Positions 21,628-36,520 of a stretch of 64,000 nucleotides of DNA are shown here, piece by piece. This stretch comes from Cryptomeria japonica (taxonomy: Eukaryota; Streptophyta; Pinopsida; Cupressales; Cupressaceae): positions 186,001 through 250,000 of the forward strand of contig NW_026728909.1 in the NCBI RefSeq assembly GCF_030272615.1, read 5' to 3'. Numbering within the stretch: position 1 is the first letter of the stretch; each line of letters opens with the position of its first letter. The position numbers and the translations under genes are program-made. The notes below the pieces were generated by a model, which was not told the origin of the DNA, did no database searches, and saw only the letters and a program-made list of their open reading frames with translations.

Positions 21628-22422
21628 CTAGGGACAGAATACAATACTATAGTCGGTGGTACCAGAGGGGCAGGTGAAAGTGCTGGAAGAATCGTCCTTA
21701 GCATAACTGTATGCCTGTGGGCACTGGTTCTTGAACATCATCGAGTAGTTTGTGGCGGGGCAGTTCTTGACATAGGAACCTCTGCAGCAATACTGGTCAG
21801 TTTGAAAGACAGTACAGGCACTATTGCATCCACCATTCACCTTCAATTCAGCAGGGCAAGCAGCATTCACGTCGGCTTTGCATGCAGGGGCAGTGCACTG
21901 TCCATTTGTAGGATTGATGGAGAGAGGAACGTTGAAGCCGTCAACCAGGGAGACATCGTAGAAGTCCTGGTTGCCATCTCCATTTAGGGTGTACTCGACC
22001 AGCGTGGTCGGAACGCCCCCCGAGACTTGGCAGCTCAGTTGGCCGTTGCAGTCACCAGTTTGACAGGTTCCTCGGCCGCTCGCATCGAAAGAACAGCCAG
22101 TTCGGCCCCAGAATCTTGCCGCCTTTGTCCCTGCCGGCACATCGACGGTCCATGTCTGACCTTGGTCAAGCTGCTGCCCTCCTCCTGGTAGTCCTGCCGC
22201 CCAAACTGTGTACCCGCACTGGTTTCGTATATCAAACTTAACTGCCCACGCCTCTGCAACAAAACATACACACACAAAAATTATCGTAAGGCCTAGAGAG
22301 ATGTATATACCATTCAACAACCTACAACACGTATTATTTTACCAACACATCTTACGTTGCATATGTAAAGATATGGCCAGTCCAGCCACAAGAACAAGCG
22401 CAAGATCTGATACCATCGCCAT
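21628..22422 (-). CDS. Thaumatin-like protein B, copy 2
   Basis: Exons complement(22356..22422) and complement(21628..22253). The protein is identical to TLP-B copy 1, with 16 cysteines and an intact cleft. TATA box at 22496-22489 and AATAAA at 21448-21443 on the minus strand. Confidence 0.93.
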
Positions 22423-22649
22423 TATACCGTCTGAATTGAACGATTGAATGAAGATAGATAGATTGGGTATATGAGGAGGGATTATTCATTTATATAGAAA
22501 AAGATCGCTCCGCCGGTCATGAAGGAAGCAACAGAGGAAGGACCCGGCATGAGAAGGCTAGTATCGTACGCATTCCGGTTACAGAATTCAAGCTTGCATT
22601 TATAACATGACTTGACTTCAGGTAAGAGCTGCCCAGTTTCCAACCGTAA
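22423..22649 (-). promoter_or_regulatory. TLP-B2 promoter
   Basis: Single-module promoter like that of TLP-B1, with no difference noticed. Confidence 0.7.
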
Positions 22650-24186
22650 GGGTCATCAATATTCAGATAATAGCTGTAATATTAAAGACAACCAAGTTTC
22701 ACAACAAATCAAACCAACAAAACATAAATAGCCATATGATATGGGAAAAAAAGGATGTTGGATTTAGTTTCATTGAACTTTAACTCTAAAGTAGCCAAAT
22801 AAATATATAAGGACTTCCTAAAGTTTATTTTTTTATTTATTTTTGTAGCCCCCACCAATATTGTATAATAGACAAATTAGATATGGGACTGAGCATTAAG
22901 ACTTCTATTTGAAGACCAACCCTAGATAACACCCTTGGCCCTTCAACTATTAATAAATAATTTAGAGCCAACTACCTTAAGAATAAATATATAACGGGGT
23001 GAAGGACTCCCTTGTAAGATAAAATAGGACAAGAATGAAATATTGAAAAAAGAATTTAATATGATCTAACAAATATATTTTTCAAATTACCAATATAAAC
23101 CTGTAAATTGGGAAAGAAATCTAGACTCCTAAAGAGGAATTGCTTATCTACAAAGAGAAAATATTCTCAAGGAGTTTCAAGCCTTTTGCAAATAGGGAAG
23201 GGTTGCAAAGAAGATGTAAGGGAGTTTAGATTACTTTCTTAGAATTTCTTAGTCATAGTTAAAATTTTATGTATGATTACTTATTTTTAATCTCATTGTT
23301 TGAAACTAAGTATATACAAAGAAAAAAAATCCTAAAATAATCATAAAAAAAATCTCTGACTAGAAAATTTTAAATATTTAGAAAATATAGTTGTCCTTTT
23401 AGATTTGCAAATTTCTAAAAAAAACTTGTTCCCCTAGACCTAATCGACATTTCAAGATATTCTTATTTCACTATTGATAATAATTTAGTCTATTTTTTTA
23501 AATCATAAGTTCATATTCCACTACTTATTTAACATTTTTATTTGAAAGCAAATAATACCTATTTAAAAATTAAACCAATTTTTTGAAATTATTATAATAT
23601 TAGTTACAAAAGTCAATTAAAATGTATATTTTTCAAATATTAAATTTTAAACTATTGATATGTTGAGTATTAATTAATAAGTTGTAATCTCACTTTTAAT
23701 TATCGACAAACTTGAAAAATTTATAAATACATTAATAAACATAAAATTTTAAAAATAGATTGAGAAACATTCATAAGAAAACAAAGTATATAATTTAGAA
23801 AAATGGATCAATCAAACAAAATATCAAGTTTAACCAAAAGAAATTGTAAGCTTTTCCAATTTGATTCTATGAACTTAACATCTTCTTCAAATAATTTTTC
23901 TACAGTTTTTTGTTTGAACATTATTTATTAATAAATTGTATTCTCACTTTTAATTACTAATAAACTTAAATAAATTTATAAATACATTAATAAGAATAAA
24001 TTTAAAAAATAGATTTAAAAACATTTATAAGAAAACAAAATATATAATTTTTAAAAAGTGGGTCAATCAAACAAAATATCAAGTTTAAGCAAAAGAAATT
24101 CTATGAAGTTAAAATCTTTATCAAGATAATTTTACATCTTCCGATTTGATTCTTAGGCTACCTTGGCTTTTCAAGTCACTGAAATA
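22650..24186. other. AT-rich divergent intergenic DNA, unit 2
   Basis: No gene seen. The 254 bp direct duplication lies at 23669-24153. Confidence 0.6.
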
Positions 24187-24787
24187 GTTAGGATCAAAAA
24201 CTGGCCAGCTGTTACCTAGAGTCATTTCATGTATTCAATGCAGGTTTGAGTTCTGATAAACCAGGGCTCTCGTAGCATCCACGGCTTCTCAGCCGGGTCC
24301 ATGCTAGTTTGCTTCCTTCTGAAGTTATTACGGTCGGAAACTGGGCAGCGGTTACCTGAAGTCAAGTCATGCACTAAATGCAACCTGAAGTCAAGTCATG
24401 CACTAAATGTAAGTTTGAATTCTAATAACAAGGGCTTTCGTACGATGCATTGACAATTCTATGAATACAATACATGTTACACATTTTATGCATATAATAC
24501 ATGTTGCATATACATATAACTGCATCTAGATGCATCTTAGAATCTTATTCATACAATGCATGTTACACATCCTATGCATATAATGCATTTTACATAGACA
24601 TATAACTACATGCAGATGCATCGTAGAAGCTGGATAGAGGGTGCCCTCGTACGTCACACTACTGCTCAGACTGAGTCCATGCTTCCTTCGTGTCTGCCCG
24701 GGAGATCTTTTCCTATATAAATGATGAATCCTTCTTCATATACTCAATCTATCCATCTTCATTCGACCGTTCAATACAGACGGTATA
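24187..24787 (+). promoter_or_regulatory. TLP-A3 extended promoter
   Basis: Both promoter modules, the 29 bp tandem repeat (24354-24411) and the ATGCAT-rich block are present at full length. TATA box 24714-24721. Confidence 0.65.
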
Positions 24788-25571
24788 ATGGCAACAGTAT
24801 CAGATCTTGTGCTTATTCTTGTGGCTGGACTGGCTATATATCTTCAGATGCAAGGTAAGCTGTATTGGTAACATAAGAGTTTTAGATTGAATACACTATA
24901 TATCCGAGGTTCACAATAATAATATGCGTGTGTTTTTTGTTGCAGAGGCGGCAGCAGTTAAGTTTGAGATAACGAACCAGTGCAGGTACACGGTTTGGGC
25001 GGCAGGATTACCCGGCGGAGGGCAGCAGCTCGACCAGGGTAAGACATGGACCGTCGATGTGCCGGCAGGGACAAAGGGAGCAAGATTCTGGGGCCGAACC
25101 GGCTGCTCTTTTGATGCGAGCGACCGAGGAACCTGTCAAACCGGTGACTGCAACGGCCAATTGAGCTGCCAGGTCTCGGGAGGCATTCCCACCACGCTGG
25201 CTGAGTACACCCTCAATGGAGATGGCAACAAGGACTTCTACGACGTCTCCCTGGTGGATGAATTCAACGGTCCTCTCTCCATCAATCCTACAAACGGACA
25301 GTGCACTGCCCCTGCATGCAAAGCCGACGTCAATGCTGTTTGCCCTGCTGAGTTGAAGGTGAATGGCGGATGCAATAGTGCCTGCACTGTCTTTCAAACT
25401 GACCAGTATTGCTACAGAGGTGCCTATGTCGACAACTGCCCTGCCACAAACTACTCGATGATCTTCAAGAACCAGTGCCCTCAGGCCTACAGTTATGCCA
25501 AGGATGATACTTCCAGCACTTTCACCTGCCCTTCTGGAACCACTGACTACAGTATTGTATTCTGTCCCTAA
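24788..25571 (+). CDS. Thaumatin-like protein A, copy 3
   Basis: Exons 24788-24854 and 24946-25571. The protein matches the TLP-A consensus of the array (Thr56, Asp223, Tyr179). The Asp127 codon is GAT rather than GAC, shared only with copy 4. AATAAA 25744-25749. Confidence 0.92.
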
Positions 25572-25814
25572 ATCTATATAGGAGTATGCTCATCTACATC
25601 CTAATAATCAGCTATGAGTGTATCACCTCCGTATTTAGTATCTGATATATGGTGGCATAAACTATCACTCGGTAGTCATATAAATAAGCCATCATTTGTT
25701 GTAAGGCGTTAGATGCAATTTTGAAGTATCACAGTTTACTATAAATAAAAGTCCAATATTCTAATGGGCAATTTGAAATAGGTAATTCATATGCAATATC
25801 TTTTTATAAATGTC

Positions 25815-26908
25815 TTTTATTATTTTAGTAGGGAAGGGGTCCTAAACCCTTACAAAAAAAACAAATAAACTAGAGAGCAACGACACAATCGCTGGCATCG
25901 GATAGCCAACACCCCAGAAAGCATAGAAACAACTCTCAAAAGTAATAAAACACTAACAATACCCACATAACTAAACATAATAACCCTCTCCAACTTCCTA
26001 CTATCCATAATACAACTACTAGCATATAACTAAAAAGAGTTCATAATAGTATCAGAGTACTTAATCCACATGAAAACACCCAACATAAGGCATGCAGGCC
26101 TGTTTAGATAAAAGTCCATGTTAAAACTAATACTATCATCTTTTGAAATCAACCCAGACCAAAAAAAAGCACCAACCCAATAGCATCCTACTCATCCTTG
26201 ATGACGTTCCATTCCCGCACAAGACACTACATCAGTTCCTTCTAGATCTTAGGTTACAACATGTCCTCTTTCTGCTCCTCTTGCAGGTTGACATCCTTCA
26301 TCTTTTTTGCTTTTTTCTTCATCTTTCTCTATCTCAAGACAAACCCCATAACGACATTCTGCATAATTCATCAGTAATAGCACATAGGGAATTCAAGGCC
26401 TCTCCCATTAGCTGATGTCCTTGCCTATATTCGTCCATCTTCGCTTTAAGGTTCATGACCTTAACTTGTAGGTTAATTATCTAGTTTTGCTATTATTTGA
26501 TGCTAAAATTCTCCTCCTCGGTAGGAGAGTCCTGAGAACAGGGCACCATTTCCACATCCTAAAAAAGTATTTTGAAGCAAGGATTTTTGTTTTGAATCAA
26601 CCTTGTCCTCTAGAGAATCACTTAAACCCTTTGAATCCTCCTTACTGTCCTCCCCTTGTTCCTCCCCTTCCACCTGAAATTCCTCATCCTCCCCCCCTCC
26701 TCACTAGAGCTCCTGAGTTGTCATCATCATCAAGGGTAAAAGCCTTTGCCGGTTCAGGGGAAACATCTTCGGTTTCAATTTGTTTTTCTTGTCTTTGGCG
26801 AGCAGATGAGCCGACCTTCTTTCACCAAAGTGACCCTCCTATTTCTCCTTTTCATGCAGGTTATCTTTCACCTAATCTCATAGTTCTTACAAGATGAAAA
26901 ATCAGACA
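25815..26908 (-). mobile_element. Unclassified retroelement 3' end, unit 3
   Basis: Counterpart of 1147-2240; no private change noticed. Confidence 0.4.
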
Positions 26909-29798
26909 CCAATAATATCTATAGGTCCATTGCTATTGTATCCCATCCGTCGTATGATCAGGAATCATTAACCATATTGTTGTGTTGGTATGGCCACCTC
27001 TAGAGTAGCAGCTCTGACCTCTTCCTCATCCTTGTATAGCCAACTAAGGATGTCTTTCCCTTATGATTCATTTGCTAGTGTGCCCAATTGGATAAATTTT
27101 CCATCAAACTTGGTGATGGGTTGTGTTGATTGATGTGTCGATGCAGAAGGTTGTCCATGAGATTTTGGTGATGTTGGTAATTTTGATAGACACATGGGTT
27201 CAAAATAGTATTCTCCCATGCCTTGATCTTTGATTTCAACTTTTGTTTGAAGTCCATGGATAAAGACTTGATTTTTTCTTGATGATGATCTAATGCTAAG
27301 GAAGCTGGAGCTTTCCTATTGTGTGGAACTAGGCTGTCTTGAGCTGTCCCCATAGCATTGCAATGTTGAAAAGGATTATTATCGGTAGATATGGAGATTT
27401 CCTGTCCATTATATGGGAATTTGACACACTGATGGTATGTTGAAGGCACTACTTGCATTTCATGTATCCAAGGATGACCCAATAGAATATTGTATGTTAA
27501 GTCTATGTCTAAGACTTGGCACATAGTGTCCCTTTGTATCAGTCCTACCTAAATAGGTAGTATCACTGTTCCTTTAGATGACTTGTCTTCATCATCATAG
27601 GCCTTGATGGTGATCTTTTTGTTTGGATCAATAGACTTCTCAAAGAAGCCTAATGCACGGATAAGCTTTAAAGCACATATATTGAGACCAACTCCTCCAT
27701 CTATTAATACTCTTTTAACTCGATGTTTGTAGACTAAGACTTTGATATGAAGGGGAGTGTTATGTGGATGACTCAAAGAGACATTATCATGTTGGAAAAG
27801 GTGAGTTTATGAGGCCCTGTCATATGAGCCACCATGGCTTGGAATTTTATCAATGTCCAGATCTTGAGGAATGTTTGTTTCAACCAATGCTTGTTCTAAG
27901 ATATCCTTATCTTTTGGTGAGAACTTGAGCAACTCGAGTATAGATATTTGAGCAGGAGTTCTCTGTAGTTGATAAACCAAATCATATTGAGTATTGGGAA
28001 TAGTGGTGGATGTTGATGTATGCCCTTTCAAGACGCATTTTTGAGCTTTGGTTGTCACATTGATTGATGCATGGTCTTGTTTGTCCTTGATTTTTATGAC
28101 ATTTATTTGGTTATCATCTATCAATATGTGATTGATGGTGTTGTTGTACAGGTGATTTATACAAGCTCCTCTTGTATCATTTGATGATGGAGCTCCTCCC
28201 TTCTTGTAATTTGGAAGAGGATTTTTAAAAGCATCGTGGTCACCGTTTGTTTTGAGACCATCAACCATTAAATCACCTCTATTGATCATATCCTGACCAA
28301 TATTCTTAAGCCTCATGAAATCATTTGTGTGATGTCCTTTGTTTCGATGAAAATCACAAAAATACGAATCATTCCACCAAGGTGGTTTGACCTGGGGTTC
28401 AAAGTTGTTTATGGTCAGTAATGTGATAATTTTGTTCGCCAGGAGTTCTCGAAATGTCAATTCTAAGGTTTTCCCTAATGGTGTGTAGATGTGTCTATTT
28501 GGGAAAGTGTTGGTGTTACCTCTTTGGTTTGTATTATTCCCTCAGTTAGCCTTGTTTATTGTTGTTGCCTTGGGTATTGTTATTGGTATTTGAAATTGAA
28601 GGTCCTTGATTGGTATTTTGTGGATAAGTGTTAGTGCCTTGATTAACACCCTTTTGATTTTTGTTAGATTGTGGATTACCTCATAAAGCTAATACTGGTT
28701 GTTTGGACTTCATATCATTAGCATCAGCTCCTCCATCATTAACAATGTTTTTGTTTCTTGTCCAAAATCTTGATTTGTCTAAAGTGTTGTTGTTATTTTT
28801 ATTGTTAAAGGAGTGAGTGTTGGATGAGTTAATTCCTTCCTTAAATAACTTCAATGTTCCTTTCTTGATGTAGGCTTCCTCTACTTGGATTCCATTTTCT
28901 ATCAACTTGGTAAAAGCTGGTATGCATTGGAGCTTGAGTTGATAACACATCTCACTATTTAGATTGTCAATAAAGATCTCCATCTTTTCCTTTTCAGGCA
29001 TGTCTCGAGGATATCTCGAAACCATACGTCTCCAACACTGAAGAAACACCATGAATGTTTCATTGCTTTTTTGTTTGGTGTTGCATACATCCAACATGGT
29101 GATTGCATCCTAAATATTATAGGAGTATTTTGTGATAAATTTGTTTACAAACTCATCAAATGATCTGATGGGAAGTGTAAGTTTAGACAACCACTCCATT
29201 GTTTTCCCTCCCAAACTTCTTGGGAATAGTCTCATTAAGAATCATCGTGAGAAAACTCTAGGCTTATGGTACAAAATTCCCGAACATGATTGCGAGGATC
29301 ACTTTTAGCATCGTATTTGTCGTACTTTCGCATATCTGAATTTGGGGGAAAAGGTATCATGTTTAATCTCCTGTCAAAGGAGTAAGGACAGATTTCATCC
29401 AAGGAGTATCGCATTGTGGTCCCTTGTTGCATGTTCTACATTTGCCTTTGCAGCATTTGGATTTGTTGTGTAAGAGTGACCATGGGTGCATTTGTATGTC
29501 GAGGGAAACCTTCCCCCTTTCATTAAGATTATCCTGAGGTCGGCCATGGTTGTGTTCGGGGGTGTTATTTTGTTCATGCATGATTTATGGGCCATGTGTT
29601 TCTTCTTCTATTTTTTGGTCTTGATAGGCATAATTTCTAGACCTTGTTCTAAAAATTCTTTCAGCGACATTCCTTAAGTTTTCGGTATTAAAATCTTTAG
29701 GAAGTGTAACTCCTTTTCTAGTTAGCATGAGCATATATTTTTCCTCGTTTGCTTCAATAAGTCTTTCCATGAGCCTTTGGAATGAGGGGTTTTCTTGA
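26909..29798 (-). pseudogene. Ty3/gypsy gag-protease-G-patch relic, unit 3
   Basis: Same inactivating lesions as the other units. It has Gly for Val in the LKNI(V/G)QD motif downstream of the FCDFHRNKGH segment (near 28296), a change shared with units 4 and 5 but absent from units 1 and 2. Confidence 0.8.
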
Positions 29799-32703
29799 CA
29801 TTCTTGGAGTTGTCATTCCTAAGTCACTTTGCTCAATGATTTGAGAGAAAAGACATTGACTTGAGGGATCATGTTAGATAGAGAACAATGGAACATCCCT
29901 TGGGAAGTTGAGCTATTCAATATAGCTCCATAACTTGCACCAAGAGTCCCATTGGTGTGTGGATCTTTTGGAACCTTAATTTTACGTTTCTGTACACCAC
30001 ATTTCCTGCACACATTTGTGGCGCCCACCATGGGGCCGAACCCCATTAATCTTATCATTTTTTTTGTAGGAGCAATATTGCAAGCACGTGGGAAAGCTGG
30101 TTTAGCACATTGGGACCTTTCTTTAGTGCGTAGAAACATTAGTTAGTGCTTCTAGTATACTATTTAGTGAAGACCTCTCCACTAGCACATTTAGACTTTT
30201 TGTTAGCACCTGATATTCTGGTTGTATTCTATATCATCATAACGCATTCGACAAACATAGTAGAACATTCGGTAACCATCTTAGCGCATAGAAGTCATTT
30301 TGTAGCACATTTTCATGTTTTTGTAGTGCATCTGCACGTTTCTGTAGCTCACCTGTGCAATAGTCTAATGCATAGCTCTAACAAAGGAAAACGCAAAACT
30401 GTAATCGAAGAAAGAAAATTTTAGGCTTGTGAAGCCCACCCTCAGAATTTGATTATTTTGCTAACTGATTTTGTTCAGGTTCAAACCTTTTTCTGCAGGA
30501 GCAATAGGAGTTAGTTTAAGTTTTTCTTTTCTTTCTTTCAAAAGTTAGTTAAAAAGAACTCACCCTCTTTTTTATTGCAAAAGCTTAAAATAAACCTCAT
30601 AAGTTCTTTGGGATGTTTAAAATGAACTTCATACTTTCCTTTGGTATTTAAAACAAAACTTCATCTTTTTCTTATTGCATGGGTAAAAAGAACAACAAAG
30701 AAAAAAATTTCATTCTTCCAAGTTAGGAAAACACTTCGTTCGGGTTTTAAAAGAACAACAAATTTACTTTTCAATCAACAAAGGTAAAAAGAAATTCACC
30801 TTCCTTTGGTGCCTAAAAGGATTCATTTTAATTTATTGCAAAAGTAAAAGAAACTCATCTTTATTTTGTGCAAGGAAAAAGGGAAAGTTCTCACTTATCA
30901 ACTTTAATTTTGTTGACCAAAATCACGATTTCTTTTGTTGACCAGGATTTCCAATTTTTTGATAGAAAATCATTGCTATAAAAGGTTAAAAAGAACACCA
31001 TACTTTTTGGAGCAAAATCTCCAAACAGAAGTTAGCAAATCATTTCTTTGAAAGGTTAAAAAGAACACTTGAGTGCCTTGTCTCGAAAGTGGAAAGTATA
31101 TGCTCTCCCCTTAATTGGGTGACCAAAATGCCAAACCACTCTTTCATGCTTTCTTCATTTCAAGCAGTTAAATCGTTTAGCAAGCCTGTCATCCCGAGTT
31201 TCTCTTAGAGTGCCATTTAAATGGTCGGTGAGAAGGGAATGACCTAATTTCGAGCCCCATGGTGGGTGCCAGAAATGTTTGTGGGAAATGCAGTGGTGTA
31301 CAAAAACATAAAATTCAGGTTCCAAAAGATCCACACACCAATGGGACTCTTGGTGCAAGTTATGAAGCTATATTGAATAGCTCAACTTCCCAAGGGATGT
31401 TCCATTGTTCTCTATCTCACAGGATCCCTCAAGTCAATGTCTTTTCTCTCAAATCACGGAGCAAAGTGACTTAGGAATAACAACTCCAAGAATGGGTGAT
31501 GTTTGATTAATTTACCATGATTTCATTCCTAGATATGTATGATATTGAATCTATGATGATTTTAAACTAGTATGAATTTTATGTTATGATAAAGATTAGC
31601 AATCCTCTCCTAACAATATATACTAGTCTAACATGGATATGCTATGATATTTAAAATTACTTCTAAAATGCTATTAAGATGATTTTATCAAAGAGAGGCT
31701 AAATGCTCAGTAAAATGACTATAGATTACATGCATGAAACTTGGATATCTCAAAATGAGAGAATGAGAGCTCTATTTATAGGGAAAATAGGGAAATGGAT
31801 GGTCAAGATTGGATAATCTTAACAAGGGCCAGGATTGAAAGTTATCAATCCATGTTTACAATTCTCACCAATGAAATGGTGACAATTGTCAACAAGAGGT
31901 TGCTTGAGAGGAGATGAAATAATAATTAAATGCTTGAGAAGACATGATGGTTACCTTAGGAGCTAAGGGTTAATGTTAGGTTAGGGTTATCCATTGGATA
32001 AAGCTTTTACCCAAGCAGTAAACTCTTGTGCAAGGGTTAAAGGGATAACCAAAGTTAAAGCCATGAATGTTTTATGAGACCCTTGGGTTAGATGAGGGTT
32101 GAGTTAGAGAGAAAGTCTCTAGCCATGAAAGAAGGTTGAGTTAACCATTAATGGTTATGAAGACTTTGAGGGTTAACTTGTTGAGGACATAAAGCCTTTA
32201 ATAGTTATTGAAGACTTTGAGGGTTTGAGAAGTGACTTCCCTTTTCTTAGGGATGTGACAATAATTAGGAGATGGATTAGGCTAAATTAGAATTGATTAG
32301 AATAATCTAGAAGGGGTTTAGGGAGGCAAGTGGGAGATGTAGGAAAATGGAAGTGGAGGAAAAAGGAATTTAATTAAAATAAAACTACTTTATTTCAATC
32401 AAATAGATGCAACTTGCATAAATACAAGTGAGGGATTTAAATAAATAAATTAGAATTATTTATTTGCAAGGATTAATTTAATTAAATGTAAGTTTAATTA
32501 AAAGGGGAGAAGGGGGAATTTAATTAAATAAAGTAATTTATTTAATCAAAGGCTAGAAAAGGCTTAGGTGAACTTAATTAAATAAATTGAGTAATTCATT
32601 TAATCAAATAGATGAATATAAAGAATTTAATTAAATAGAAGAATGAGATTAAAATAAATATTAAATATTCATTTAGGAAAGTGGTCAGATTTATACGTCT
32701 ACA
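29799..32703. mobile_element. Head-to-head LTR block, unit 3
   Basis: LTR fragment 29799-30014 (+), primer-binding site 30019-30036, leader 30037-31253 with the 21 bp repeat at 30103-30380, second site 31254-31271 (-), complete LTR 31276-32703 (-). Private G at 31175 in the leader. Confidence 0.72.
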
Positions 32704-33712
32704 ATAATTACTATCATATCACCAATAATGTGATAAAGGCAATTTGTATGTAATATATAGTTACGGAAAAATTTCTCCCATCTTATTATTATAGTTTTAA
32801 AATTTTAAATATGTGTATATCCATGCAAATTTATTAGAATCCACTATTATGGATTGAGTTGATACAATATGTATTGGAAAGTAGATTAGTTTTGTGTTGA
32901 GTATATTTATTTATTAATTCTTACTCTATCTTATTAGCACCATATGTCCTTGTCACATCAAAGAGTGACATATCTTACTACAAACATAAAATAAATACAT
33001 AATGAATACATATTTCAAAATTAGAAATATATAACAACTTTCAACTAAAAAATATAAAATTAATTTCAAGTAAAATGAAATAATCTTTCCAAATAAAATA
33101 ACTCATAACATTTAAATAAAAATAAGAACAAGAAAAAAAAAATGTCAAGTAATATAATTTTAATTATTGTAAAGTAATTTGGCTCATGGGTTCCTTTCCC
33201 TATTGAGGTGGTTGGAGATAGGGTGAAGAACTGATAGTGCTAAGTGCAAAAGTGTGTGGACTTCTTAAAGGCCTCCATTAATGTAGTGAGTCTAGATCAT
33301 GTCAACTCGTCCTTTGCATTCACAAACAACCAAAAACCTAATCAAGATATTCCAAAAGGTAATAATGTGAAAATTGAAACTTAGTTTCTCTAGTATGTTT
33401 AGTTTGAATGTAAAGCTGATAAGAGATATTGGATGTAGCTACTATGTAGGATTTTGTCTACGTAAGTAAGAGTAGAGATGCATTCTGGCCCTATTTTAGA
33501 TTTGTTATTTAATTGAAAAATTTTCAATTTTTAATATATATGGAATGCAACACCCAAAAGTAGCTAGTTTACAAAAAAATCAATTGTGACTCAAAATTTT
33601 ATTTGATGAATGTAAATAATCTATATTTTAAAATTAAGATTTATAATTCAAAACAAGTAAATATCTGTATTATTTGAATATATATATATATTTAATATAT
33701 TAGAACTTAAAA
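32704..33712. other. AT-rich convergent spacer, unit 3
   Basis: No gene recognised. Confidence 0.6.
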
Positions 33713-33961
33713 TGTTAAAAAGATAACTGCGTATGGATTAGCTTTTCCTCATTACCCATTAAAATACCGATGGAATTTTATTTACAATAAACTGTGATAC
33801 TTGGAAACTGGCATGTATACCTTACACCAACCGATGGCTTATTTACATGACTCTACCAAATGATAGTTTATGCCACCATATATCAGATACTAAATACACG
33901 GGTGATAAGATCATAGCTGATTATTTGGAGGTTATAATGACTATGATGATCCTATATATAT

Positions 33962-34756
33962 CTAGGGACAGAATACAATACTATAGTCGGTGGTACCAGA
34001 GGGGCAGGTGAAAGTGCTGGAAGAATCGTCCTTAGCATAACTGTATGCCTGTGGGCACTGGTTCTTGAACATCATCGAGTAGTTTGTGGCGGGGCAGTTC
34101 TTGACATAGGAACCTCTGCAGCAATACTGGTCAGTTTGAAAGACAGTACAGGCACTATTGCATCCACCATTCACCTTCAATTCAGCAGGGCAAGCAGCAT
34201 TCACGTCGGCTTTGCATGCAGGGGCAGTGCACTGTCCATTTGTAGGATTGATGGAGAGAGGAACGTTGAAGCCGTCAACCAGGGAGACATCGTAGAAGTC
34301 CTGGTTGCCATCTCCATTTAGGGTGTACTCGACCAGCGTGGTCGGAACGCCCCCCGAGACTTGGCAGCTCAGTTGGCCGTTGCAGTCACCAGTTTGACAG
34401 GTTCCTCGGCCGCTCGCATCGAAAGAACAGCCAGTTCGGCCCCAGAATCTTGCCGCCTTTGTCCCTGCCGGCACATCGACGGTCCATGTCTGACCTTGGT
34501 CAAGCTGCTGCCCTCCTCCTGGTAGTCCTGCCGCCCAAACTGTGTACCCGCACTGGTTTCGTATATCAAACTTAACTGCCCACGCCTCTGCAACAAAACA
34601 TACACACACAAAAATTATCGTAAGGCCTAGAGAGATGTATATACCATTCAACAACCTACAACACGTATTATTTTACCAACACATCTTACGTTGCATATGT
34701 AAAGATATGGCCAGTCCAGCCACAAGAACAAGCGCAAGATCTGATACCATCGCCAT
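33962..34756 (-). CDS. Thaumatin-like protein B, copy 3
   Basis: Exons complement(34690..34756) and complement(33962..34587). The protein is identical to TLP-B copies 1 and 2. TATA box 34830-34823 and AATAAA 33782-33777 on the minus strand. Confidence 0.93.
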
Positions 34757-34983
34757 TATACCGTCTGAATTGAACGATTGAATGAAGATAGATAGATTGG
34801 GTATATGAGGAGGGATTATTCATTTATATAGAAAAAGATCGCTCCGCCGGTCATGAAGGAAGCAACAGAGGAAGGACCCGGCATGAGAAGGCTAGTATCG
34901 TACGCATTCCGGTTACAGAATTCAAGCTTGCATTTATAACATGACTTGACTTCAGGTAAGAGCTGCCCAGTTTCCAACCGTAA
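34757..34983 (-). promoter_or_regulatory. TLP-B3 promoter
   Basis: Single-module promoter, unchanged from copies 1 and 2 as far as I can see. Confidence 0.7.
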
Positions 34984-36520
34984 GGGTCATCAATATTCAG
35001 ATAATAGCTGTAATATTAAAGACAACCAAGTTTCACAACAAATCAAACCAACAAAACATAAATAGCCATATGATATGGGAAAAAAAGGATGTTGGATTTA
35101 GTTTCATTGAACTTTAACTCTAAAGTAGCCAAATAAATATATAAGGACTTCCTAAAGTTTATTTTTTTATTTATTTTTGTAGCCCCCACCAATATTGTAT
35201 AATAGACAAATTAGATATGGGACTGAGCATTAAGACTTCTATTTGAAGACCAACCCTAGATAACACCCTTGGCCCTTCAACTATTAATAAATAATTTAGA
35301 GCCAACTACCTTAAGAATAAATATATAACGGGGTGAAGGACTCCCTTGTAAGATAAAATAGGACAAGAATGAAATATTGAAAAAAGAATTTAATATGATC
35401 TAACAAATATATTTTTCAAATTACCAATATAAACCTGTAAATTGGGAAAGAAATCTAGACTCCTAAAGAGGAATTGCTTATCTACAAAGAGAAAATATTC
35501 TCAAGGAGTTTCAAGCCTTTTGCAAATAGGGAAGGGTTGCAAAGAAGATGTAAGGGAGTTTAGATTACTTTCTTAGAATTTCTTAGTCATAGTTAAAATT
35601 TTATGTATGATTACTTATTTTTAATCTCATTGTTTGAAACTAAGTATATACAAAGAAAAAAAATCCTAAAATAATCATAAAAAAAATCTCTGACTAGAAA
35701 ATTTTAAATATTTAGAAAATATAGTTGTCCTTTTAGATTTGCAAATTTCTAAAAAAAACTTGTTCCCCTAGACCTAATCGACATTTCAAGATATTCTTAT
35801 TTCACTATTGATAATAATTTAGTCTATTTTTTTAAATCATAAGTTCATATTCCACTACTTATTTAACATTTTTATTTGAAAGCAAATAATACCTATTTAA
35901 AAATTAAACCAATTTTTTGAAATTATTATAATATTAGTTACAAAAGTCAATTAAAATGTATATTTTTCAAATATTAAATTTTAAACTATTGATATGTTGA
36001 GTATTAATTAATAAGTTGTAATCTCACTTTTAATTATCGACAAACTTGAAAAATTTATAAATACATTAATAAACATAAAATTTTAAAAATAGATTGAGAA
36101 ACATTCATAAGAAAACAAAGTATATAATTTAGAAAAATGGATCAATCAAACAAAATATCAAGTTTAACCAAAAGAAATTGTAAGCTTTTCCAATTTGATT
36201 CTATGAACTTAACATCTTCTTCAAATAATTTTTCTACAGTTTTTTGTTTGAACATTATTTATTAATAAATTGTATTCTCACTTTTAATTACTAATAAACT
36301 TAAATAAATTTATAAATACATTAATAAGAATAAATTTAAAAAATAGATTTAAAAACATTTATAAGAAAACAAAATATATAATTTTTAAAAAGTGGGTCAA
36401 TCAAACAAAATATCAAGTTTAAGCAAAAGAAATTCTATGAAGTTAAAATCTTTATCAAGATAATTTTACATCTTCCGATTTGATTCTTAGGCTACCTTGG
36501 CTTTTCAAGTCACTGAAATA
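34984..36520. other. AT-rich divergent intergenic DNA, unit 3
   Basis: No gene seen; the 254 bp direct duplication lies at 36003-36487. Confidence 0.6.

Larger units (their letters stand above)
12335..24668. repeat. Tandem array unit 2 (12,334 bp)
   Basis: Same length and gene order as unit 1. Private differences seen: A at 13211 (Asp to Asn in TLP-A), T at 13881 in the element-end segment, and a silent change near 15525 in the gag-protease relic. Confidence 0.97.
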